Source of the DNA: Bacteroidetes bacterium 2013_40CM_41_45
Lineage (GTDB): Bacteria; Bacteroidota; Bacteroidia; AKYH767-A; 2013-40CM-41-45
Direction of reading: 5' to 3'
Assembly (NCBI GenBank): GCA_002215675.1
Contig: NGFH01000009.1
Coordinates: 547,501-611,500, forward strand
Length of the DNA stretch: 64,000 nt
Positions 55,076 through 61,572 of the stretch are shown here, in pieces. The notes below the pieces were generated by a model. It ran no database searches, was not told the origin of the DNA, and saw nothing but the letters and a program-made list of their open reading frames with translations. Both the position numbers and the translations under genes were made by a program. How positions within the stretch are numbered: the stretch's first letter is position 1; the number at the start of each line of letters is the position of its first letter.

Positions 55076-56263
55076 ATGAGAACCCGGGATATCTTTTTTA
55101 ACCACATCGCGCAGACATCACTTGCTCCTGCCGCCCTTGAAATTATCAGCGCAAAAGGCAGCCGGTTGAAAGACGTGAACGGAAAAGAATATATCGATTT
55201 GATTTCCGGAATTTCGGTAAGTGCGCTGGGGCACAACCATCCTGAAATCAACAATGCCATAAAAAAGCAAGTCGACCAGGGGCTGCATTTTATGGTGTAC
55301 GGAGAATTTATACTTCAGCCGCAGGTAATGTTGGCAGAATTGCTGACAACTATTCTTCCTGAAAAATTAAACTGCACCTACTTCGTCAGCTCGGGCAGCG
55401 AGGCCGCTGAAGGCGCCCTTAAACTTGCAAAACGGTTTACCGGAAGAACAGAAATTATTTCGTTTCAGAATGCATATCATGGGAGCACGCATGGAGCGCT
55501 AAGCGTTGCCGGGAATGAAGCCCTGAAAAATTCCTTTCGTCCCCTGCTTCCTGATGTTACTATTCTTCCGTTTGACAGCATCAATTCACTTGAAAAAATA
55601 TCATCGCGCACGGCATGCGTAATTGCCGAAACCATACAGGGAGAAGCAGGAGCCATTGTTCCCAAAAAATCTTTTATACAAGAGCTTCGAAATCGCTGCA
55701 CCGAATCGGGTGCTTTGCTGGTGCTTGACGAAATCCAGGTTGGCTGCGGACGAACAGGCAAAATGTTCGCCTTTGAGCATTTCGGAATCGTGCCCGATAT
55801 TCTTCTTTTAGGAAAGTCATTTGGAGGCGGAATGCCCCTAAGCGCTTTTATTTCGTCAAAGGAAATTATGTCTTCATTAACCGTTAATCCTTCTCTTGGT
55901 CATATAACTACTTTTGGCGGACACCCCGTATCGTGCGCTGCCGGATTTGCAGCCCTCAATATTATGAGGAGAGAAAAATTATTAGATACTATTGCAGAAA
56001 AAGAAAATATTTTCAGGAAATACCTCGTTCATAAGCATATACAAAGCATTACGGGCAAAGGGTTGCTTCTTGGCATTGAATTTGAGAATGAAAACACGTG
56101 TAAATCAATTATTAATGACTGTATTAAAAGCGGGGTTGTAACGGATAATTTTCTTTTTGCCCCGAATAAAATGAGAATTGCGCCTCCGCTCAATATTTCG
56201 GCAGAAGATATTCGTTTATCTTCTGAAATAATTATGAATTCGATAGAACAAATAAAAAATTAA
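55076..56263 (+). CDS. Class III PLP aminotransferase (acetylornithine-type)
   Basis: 395 residues, full length for class III. The N-terminus (DIFFNHIAQTSLAPAALEII) is followed by GKEYIDLISGISVSALGHNH and YFVSSGSEAAEGALKLAKRF. The motif LDEIQVGCGRTGKMFAFEHF and the PLP lysine in DILLLGKSFGGGMPLSAF are intact. The closest known groups are acetylornithine, ornithine or succinylornithine transaminases. No arginine-pathway gene is nearby, so the substrate is open. The nine-base gap to the response regulator suggests that both share a message. Confidence 0.9.
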   Translation: MRTRDIFFNHIAQTSLAPAALEIISAKGSRLKDVNGKEYIDLISGISVSALGHNHPEINNAIKKQVDQGLHFMVYGEFILQPQVMLAELLTTILPEKLNCTYFVSSGSEAAEGALKLAKRFTGRTEIISFQNAYHGSTHGALSVAGNEALKNSFRPLLPDVTILPFDSINSLEKISSRTACVIAETIQGEAGAIVPKKSFIQELRNRCTESGALLVLDEIQVGCGRTGKMFAFEHFGIVPDILLLGKSFGGGMPLSAFISSKEIMSSLTVNPSLGHITTFGGHPVSCAAGFAALNIMRREKLLDTIAEKENIFRKYLVHKHIQSITGKGLLLGIEFENENTCKSIINDCIKSGVVTDNFLFAPNKMRIAPPLNISAEDIRLSSEIIMNSIEQIKN

Positions 56264-56272
56264 AATAAAACT

Positions 56273-56947
56273 ATGAACACACTTATAGTAGAAGATGAAA
56301 AAAGTTTATCGCACGAAATAGAGATTTTTCTGACCCGCGAAGGATTTAACTGCGATGTGGCCTTTACAGGAAAAAGCGCCTCTGAAAAAATCTACGTAAA
56401 TAATTATGACTTCATTCTGCTGGATATAGGCCTGCCCGACATGAACGGATTGGATATTTTAAGGGAAGCAAAAGAAGCAAACAGCGAATCTTCTTTTATT
56501 ATTCTTACGGCACGCGGCTCGGTGGAAGATAAAGTTGCCGGGCTTGGACTGGGCGCAGACGATTACCTGGCTAAACCGTTTTCACTGCTCGAACTGCAGG
56601 CGCGCATGCAGGCTGTGCTTCGCAGGAAACATGGGTTGCAGAAAAATACCATTAAGGTTCACGATTTTGAAATAGACATCCAGAACCGGACCATAACACA
56701 AAGCGGAAAAAACGTGCCGCTTACCAAAAAAGAATTCGATATTCTTAACTATCTTATCCTTCATAAGAACCGCGTGCTTACGCGCATGCAGCTTACCGAG
56801 CATATATGGGGCGACATTCTGGAGGATGATTATGAGTCGAATTATATTGATGTTCACATCAAGAATTTACGGAAAAAACTTTCCGCATTTACCAACGTAG
56901 ATTGGATTGAAACCGTGCGCGGCATCGGCTACAGGGTGAATGTTTGA
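56273..56947 (+). CDS. OmpR-family response regulator
   Basis: 224 residues. The receiver (1-118) opens MNTLIVEDEKSLSHEIEIFL, carries the phosphoacceptor Asp in DFILLDIGLPDMNG, Thr in IILTARGS and the Lys in DDYLAKPFS. The winged-helix output (~130-224) includes LTKKEFDILNYLILHKNRVL and RKKLSAFTNVDWIETVRGIG with YRVNV at the end. It should bind DNA as a dimer after phosphorylation by the kinase at 57028. The aminotransferase gene ends nine bases upstream. Regulated genes are not known; none show direct repeats obvious enough to call a site. Confidence 0.94.
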   Translation: MNTLIVEDEKSLSHEIEIFLTREGFNCDVAFTGKSASEKIYVNNYDFILLDIGLPDMNGLDILREAKEANSESSFIILTARGSVEDKVAGLGLGADDYLAKPFSLLELQARMQAVLRRKHGLQKNTIKVHDFEIDIQNRTITQSGKNVPLTKKEFDILNYLILHKNRVLTRMQLTEHIWGDILEDDYESNYIDVHIKNLRKKLSAFTNVDWIETVRGIGYRVNV

Positions 56948-57027
56948 TGCAGGCTGCCGTCAGCAAAGATTTTTCTGAATGGTTTGATTGTTTACTATTG
57001 AACCATAAAGCAATTTAACAATTACCC

Positions 57028-58350
57028 TTGAAACTCCAGCTAAAGTTTGTTTTATATAATGCAATTTCCAAGGCGGTAATTATACTTGCAATCGGGGCTT
57101 TTCTTCCCATTATTACCCAGCGGGTAGTATACAATCACATCGACAACCGGCTGCTTGCCCGCTCCGACAAAATTCTCAAGGTTATCCGCCTGGGCGGGCT
57201 TAATGAAATTATGCTGGATGAGGATTGCAGCTTTGGCAACTACAATATTTTCAAGGAAGAATTTGTTTCCATAGAGCCGCTGCACCAGATGGTGAATGAC
57301 ATAGGCACCATAAAAATAGAGAATACTGAACGTGATTTTGAAGGAGAAATCCTTAAGCACCGGGTGCTTTCGGAAGCATTTTTATTCGATAACCAGTTGT
57401 ACGCTTTGGAAATAGGAGAAGGCCTTATCGCTGTTGAGCAAATTAATAATACCCTCTGGTATTTTACGCTCTGGTCTTTAATTGCGGTGATTGGAATTTC
57501 GATTTTTCTCGACCTTGGATTCAGCCGTTTCCTGATGCGCCCGTTTTATTCTATTATCAACCGGAAATTGCGAACGATAAACCACCCTACTCTCTTTGAG
57601 CCATCGCAGGTAAAAACAAACACCTATGAATTCAGTTATCTCAACCAAAGCATCAACGAGATGATGCAAAAAGTTAAAGACGCTTTCCTGGTGGAAAAGG
57701 AATTTATCAACTCCGCCTCTCACGAATTGCTTACACCTGTAACGGTGTTGCAGACGCGTTTTGAAAACCTTATAGCCGAGCAAAACCTGCCCGATGATGT
57801 CGCAGATAAAATTGTTGAATCGCAGAAAACGCTGATGCGGTTGAGTAAAACGGTAAAGGCGCTTTTGCTGATTTCAAAAATTGAAAATGCCCAGTATCTT
57901 AAGAAGGAATCTGCCAATATCAGGGAGCTTTCGCAGGACGTGCTGATGGAAATTTCGGAGCGGCTTATCAGCAAGGGAATAGTGGTTGAAGAGGAATGGA
58001 ACTCTGAATACATTTTCCATAACTGCAACAAATCGCTGCTGCATACACTGATTCTGAATATTGTTAATAACGCCATTAAATATAACAAGCAGAATGGCAA
58101 GATAATGTTGCACGGCTCATTCAACGAGAATGGTAAATACGTGCTTAAAATTTCTGATACCGGCATGGGAATAGAAAAAGAAAACCTGAAAAACATCTTC
58201 GGGCGGTTTAAGCGTTTCCATGCCGATGATGGTGCCAGCTACGGATTAGGCCTTCCTATTGTGAAGACCATTGCCGATTTTCACGGTATCCTTGTAGAGG
58301 CAGAGTCCGTAAAAGGCGAGGGTAGCACGTTTTCGATTGTATTTCCGTAA
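57028..58350 (+). CDS. Two-component sensor histidine kinase
   Basis: 440 residues, starting at TTG 57028; there is no nearer ATG. Two membrane helices (ISKAVIILAIGAFLPIIT, and WSLIAVIGISIFLDLGF) enclose an extracytoplasmic sensor of ~110 residues (DEDCSFGNYNIFKEEFVSIE). HAMP-like and HisKA regions carry the phosphoacceptor His in NSASHELLTPVTVLQ (more usually HELRTPL). The ATPase domain has LNIVNNAIKYN, DTGMGIE and SYGLGLPIV. It lies 80 bases after the OmpR-type regulator in the same direction and is its likely partner. The signal is unknown. Confidence 0.9.
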   Translation: MKLQLKFVLYNAISKAVIILAIGAFLPIITQRVVYNHIDNRLLARSDKILKVIRLGGLNEIMLDEDCSFGNYNIFKEEFVSIEPLHQMVNDIGTIKIENTERDFEGEILKHRVLSEAFLFDNQLYALEIGEGLIAVEQINNTLWYFTLWSLIAVIGISIFLDLGFSRFLMRPFYSIINRKLRTINHPTLFEPSQVKTNTYEFSYLNQSINEMMQKVKDAFLVEKEFINSASHELLTPVTVLQTRFENLIAEQNLPDDVADKIVESQKTLMRLSKTVKALLLISKIENAQYLKKESANIRELSQDVLMEISERLISKGIVVEEEWNSEYIFHNCNKSLLHTLILNIVNNAIKYNKQNGKIMLHGSFNENGKYVLKISDTGMGIEKENLKNIFGRFKRFHADDGASYGLGLPIVKTIADFHGILVEAESVKGEGSTFSIVFP

Positions 58351-58420
58351 TATTTTTTTGCATTTTTACTTCACATTAATTTCACCGCCTTAGTAGGATT
58401 TTTGTTTCAAAATTTTGAGG

Positions 58421-58717
58421 ATGAAAAAACTAATACTTTCTATTTTATTCACGCTTCCTTTCTATGCATTGCTTGCGCAGGATGTTAAGGTGATTCCTGC
58501 TGCAATGAATCCATCGGCAAAGCAGGAGGCAACGGTTGACTACAATCCCCCGGCTCCGGCAGTAAAGACAGATGCCGAGCATTCAGGTGCCAATAAGAAG
58601 AATGTGAAGTGCGTTCCCGGCTGTTCGGGCAAAAAGCAGTGTGTTAAAAAGACTTCGTCTTCCCAGAGCCTTCCCATCCATTCTGAAGAGAAAACTTCAG
58701 AATCTTCTAAAAAATAA
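58421..58717 (+). CDS. Hypothetical exported protein (98 aa)
   Basis: From ATG 58421 (an upstream ATG at 58415 adds two residues). A signal peptide (LILSILFTLPFYALLAQ) is followed by a low-complexity, lysine- and serine-rich mature chain with two to three cysteines (VKCVPGCSGKKQCVKK), and a charged tail (EEKTSESSKK). The CVPGC-CVKK spacing might bind metal or form a disulfide. I do not recognise it. It follows the kinase by 70 bases and may be co-transcribed with it or stand alone. Confidence 0.5.
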   Translation: MKKLILSILFTLPFYALLAQDVKVIPAAMNPSAKQEATVDYNPPAPAVKTDAEHSGANKKNVKCVPGCSGKKQCVKKTSSSQSLPIHSEEKTSESSKK

Positions 58718-58779
58718 TTTTTCTGTTTATCAAGATATTAACACTTTACATTGTTAATAAACAGGTTTCGAAGATAAAA

Positions 58780-58808
58780 TTTGCAGTATAAATAAAATTT
58801 TATATTTG
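58780..58808 (+). promoter_or_regulatory. Promoter of the phytanoyl-CoA-dioxygenase-like gene
   Basis: TTTG (58780-58783), 17 bases, then TATATTTG (58801-58808) forms a -33/-7 pair. A second TATATTTG lies at 58827-58834, closer to the ATG at 58888. Either could start the transcript. Confidence 0.65.
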
Positions 58809-58887
58809 CGGGTTAATTAATGGATTTATATTTGCCAACACGAAACAGCATTTAACCCATCATTTAAGTCCGTTTAAACCCCAATAA

Positions 58888-59697
58888 ATGAGTAAGACGC
58901 AATACAAAAAGTTCACATTCGGAGAGCATCTGACTGATGAACAGATTGCTTTTTTTAATCGCAATGGATTTATTCATTTTCAGGGATTTACAACCCGCGA
59001 AAAAGTCGATGAAATCCTGCGTTCAACCGAAAATCTTCAGAAGGATTGGATTGAAAATAAGGTTGAAAAAATTAAAGGCGTTCCCATTAAATACGGAGTG
59101 GACGTAACAGGTCAAACCATTGTTCACCGGTTCCCTTTCACGTCACAATTCAGCGAACCGGTCAAGAGGTTCATCCAGGACTCCCATTTCCAGGAGTTGA
59201 AGAGACTCCTGCCGGAAGGAGCACGTATAGCCGAGAACGAAAAAGACGGTGTTATTTTCAACCATTATGTAAATACGGAAAGCAGCAATTTCCGCCAGAT
59301 GGGATGGCATACAGACAGTATGCGCGATATCTTCTACGGAAAGAAAATAATGCCCATGCTTAATGTTGGCCTCTACCTGGACGATTCGTCAGAAAGCAAT
59401 GGAGGATTAAGGATACTGCCAGGTACCCACCGCCAAAACATTATGAGCATGATGTTCCGCAAGGCATACTTCCTCAATAACGGCAGGGATAAGAACGAAA
59501 TGCTGGTAGATGCCAGGGCAGGCGACCTTGTGATTCACGATGGCCGTATCTGGCACCGTGTAGCTATGGCGCCAGTATTGGGAGAGGCAAGCCGCAGGCG
59601 GGTAATGTATGTGCCTATTATTGTTGGCGCCTATCAGCCCAAGAGTGAGCAAAGCCGCACACCGCTGTATCACCACTTTCAGAAACTTGTTAAATAA
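58888..59697 (+). CDS. Phytanoyl-CoA dioxygenase-family protein
   Basis: 269 residues, standard for the PhyH family of Fe(II)/2-oxoglutarate-dependent oxygenases. The N-terminal helix (DEQIAFFNRNGFIHFQGF) is the usual opening. The metal site has the HxD pair in MGWHTDSMRD and a distal His in DGRIWHRV; the arginine that binds 2-oxoglutarate is in SRRRVMYVP. It hydroxylates an unknown small molecule, lipid or chlorinated compound in the cytoplasm. It has a full -33/-7 promoter and a terminator, so it is a single-gene transcript. Confidence 0.88.
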   Translation: MSKTQYKKFTFGEHLTDEQIAFFNRNGFIHFQGFTTREKVDEILRSTENLQKDWIENKVEKIKGVPIKYGVDVTGQTIVHRFPFTSQFSEPVKRFIQDSHFQELKRLLPEGARIAENEKDGVIFNHYVNTESSNFRQMGWHTDSMRDIFYGKKIMPMLNVGLYLDDSSESNGGLRILPGTHRQNIMSMMFRKAYFLNNGRDKNEMLVDARAGDLVIHDGRIWHRVAMAPVLGEASRRRVMYVPIIVGAYQPKSEQSRTPLYHHFQKLVK

Positions 59698-59716
59698 TAT
59701 TTCTGTTTTCATAGTT

Positions 59717-59753
59717 AGCCGTCTTGCAAATTTGTGAGACGGCTTTTGTTTTT
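59717..59753 (+). terminator. Intrinsic terminator after the oxygenase gene
   Basis: AGCCGTCT (59717-59724) and AGACGGCT (59737-59744) pair perfectly over a 12-base loop, followed by TTTGTTTTT. It lies ten bases before the SDR gene start codon, so the SDR promoter must lie within or beyond it. Confidence 0.85.
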
Positions 59754-59763
59754 AAAGGGCGAC

Positions 59764-60540
59764 ATGAAAAATTTTGCAGTTGTAACAGGAGCTTCCAAAG
59801 GTATTGGCAAAGCCATTGCTCATGAGCTTGCAAAGCGCGGCTGCAATCTGCTGCTCACTGCCCGCAGCGAGAATCTTCTCAATGTGCTGGCTTCGGAGCT
59901 TACGTATAAGTACAAGAACGAAGTTCATATTTTCCCTGCAGATTTATCTGACAGCGCGACTCCCCAAAGACTTTATAGCTTCTGTATCGGGAAAAATTTA
60001 CCTGTAAATATTTTAATCAACAATGCCGGCTATGGCTTATGGGGAAAATTTAATGTGCTAAACCTGGATGACCAGTTAAATATGCTTCGCCTCAATAACG
60101 AAATCATTGTGCGGAACACCTATCTTTTTCTTGACTTGTTAAAAAAACATGAGCACTCGTATATTCTCAATGTTGCAAGTACAACAGCGTACCAGGCAAT
60201 ACCGGCAATGGCAGTTTATGCAGCCAGCAAAATCTTTGTCCTGAATTTCAGCAGAGCGTTGCGGCACGAACTAAAGGGAAGCAATGTTTCTGTAAGCTGC
60301 CTTAGTCCGGGAACTACTTCTACAGAGTTTATGGACCGTGCCGGCCAGCAGGCGCTGAAGAAAAAAGCAGAGAAAGTTGCTATGAAACCTGAAAGTGTTG
60401 CACGTATTGCTGTGCGCGGCATGTTCAAAAGGAAAGCAGAAATTATTCCCGGTTTTATAAACTGGTTTTCGGTTAAAGTAATTCCCTTTATGCCTAAGAA
60501 GCTGGTCGAAAATATTGCCGCTTCGATTTATAAGGTCTAA
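59764..60540 (+). CDS. Short-chain dehydrogenase/reductase
   Basis: 258 residues from ATG 59764 (an upstream ATG at 59734 lies in the terminator). The Rossmann nucleotide site GASKGIGKAIA, the NNAGYG motif, the catalytic serine in NVASTTAYQA and YAASK (Tyr-xxx-Lys) are intact. It is a classical SDR that oxidises or reduces an alcohol or ketone with NAD(P)(H). Family naming beyond this is not possible; sequence resembles 'DltE/YqjQ-like' short oxidoreductases. It is convergent with the LuxR-type gene. Confidence 0.9.
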   Translation: MKNFAVVTGASKGIGKAIAHELAKRGCNLLLTARSENLLNVLASELTYKYKNEVHIFPADLSDSATPQRLYSFCIGKNLPVNILINNAGYGLWGKFNVLNLDDQLNMLRLNNEIIVRNTYLFLDLLKKHEHSYILNVASTTAYQAIPAMAVYAASKIFVLNFSRALRHELKGSNVSVSCLSPGTTSTEFMDRAGQQALKKKAEKVAMKPESVARIAVRGMFKRKAEIIPGFINWFSVKVIPFMPKKLVENIAASIYKV

Positions 60541-60569
60541 CGAATTTTTTCGGGTTAAAATTTTATGAC

Positions 60570-61202
60570 TTAAATTACTCCAAACTCGCGGGCCTGGTAA
60601 ACCATTTGCAGCGTGTTGGAATAGCCCGAAATGCTTCGCATCTTTTTAATGTAGGTTTTAACAGTTTGATTTGATAAACCAAGCACATCGGCAATATGCT
60701 TTACAGACATACCGCTCTTGAGCATTTCCAGTATGCTGATGTAATTTTTGTTATCGGCAATCTTAAAAAACGGATTGTCTGCAAGCAGAAATATAGCCTT
60801 GGTTGTATCGGCCAAAACAGGTTTCTTGGGCTCGGTAAGATTATCGAGGAGGTCGGTAAGGCGGCTGAATCCTTCACTTATAAAATAAACTTTGGTCTTA
60901 AACCGCTCTGAAAATTCCCACTCGAGCTGTGTATTGCTTTCCAGGTTATAAAAAATAATATTTACCGAGTGCTTTTTTCTTTTCAGCTTGCCTAAAAATT
61001 CTTCTATTCCCTGCCTGTTTTTTTCTCCGTTAACTAAAACAATATCGGGCTGATGATAGTAGCAATTTTTAATCAGGTCGCTCACATCGGTGCACGAAAA
61101 CAAAATTTCGTAATGCTGCCTTTCAAGCAAATGATGCATCATTTCCTTTTGCAGGCGATTTTTATCTAATACCGCAATTCCCGGTTTGGGTTTGGTTTTC
61201 AT
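60570..61202 (-). CDS. LuxR-family regulator with degenerate receiver
   Basis: 210 residues. Residues 1-125 have the fold of a receiver but lack its chemistry: the position of the phosphoacceptor aspartate reads DIVLVNGEKN (Asn in place of Asp), and the conserved lysine is replaced in VYFISEGFS. Residues ~150-205 form a LuxR/GerE helix-turn-helix: LEMLKSGMSVKHIADVLGLS and NQTVKTYIKKMRSISGYSN. It should bind DNA without phosphorylation control, perhaps through a ligand or partner. It is divergent from the large PAS kinase at 61573, with which it may share a regulatory region. Confidence 0.8.
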   Translation of the reverse strand: MKTKPKPGIAVLDKNRLQKEMMHHLLERQHYEILFSCTDVSDLIKNCYYHQPDIVLVNGEKNRQGIEEFLGKLKRKKHSVNIIFYNLESNTQLEWEFSERFKTKVYFISEGFSRLTDLLDNLTEPKKPVLADTTKAIFLLADNPFFKIADNKNYISILEMLKSGMSVKHIADVLGLSNQTVKTYIKKMRSISGYSNTLQMVYQAREFGVI

Positions 61203-61572
61203 GTTGAGTTAGAACGGATACAAACCGTTGTTCCGTGGACGAATATAGTGAAATGTGCAGAAATACTAGTAGTTCAGAAGATTTTTATACCGCAATTGTC
61301 CATACAAATGTAATCCCCCTTTGGGGACTATTTTATCCCCCAAAGGGGATTGATGGTTTGAAAGCAAATGAAAAAATTTGCATACTAATTTAGAAACCTA
61401 TAAAAAGCATTATAAAAGCGTAGAAAGAAGTTTATGATTGAGTTTAAAACCCGGGCTTTCGCATATAATCAGGCCTTGTTCGCCCACATTCGCTTAGCAT
61501 TTGCCAATTTTATGCTTGCAGGTTTAAATTATTTTACTAACTTAGACATAATTTCTTCCAAACCCGTTTTTT
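61203..61572. other. Divergent intergenic region
   Basis: About 370 bases between the LuxR-type gene and the PAS kinase. It contains a dyad AACGG-ATACAAA-CCGTT (61213-61229), a strong 16-base hairpin (61312-61351) and long A/T-rich stretches. No TAnnTTTG box was seen close to either start. No reading frame is credible. Confidence 0.55.
61312..61351. repeat. 16-base inverted repeat of C- and G-rich words
   Basis: AATCCCCCTTTGGGGA (61312-61327) and TCCCCCAAAGGGGATT (61336-61351) are near-perfect arms (one slipped base) with an eight-base loop. No T-tract follows. Each arm is itself a partial palindrome, so the region can fold in several ways. It lies upstream of both divergent genes, hence not a terminator for either. 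Confidence 0.7.
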
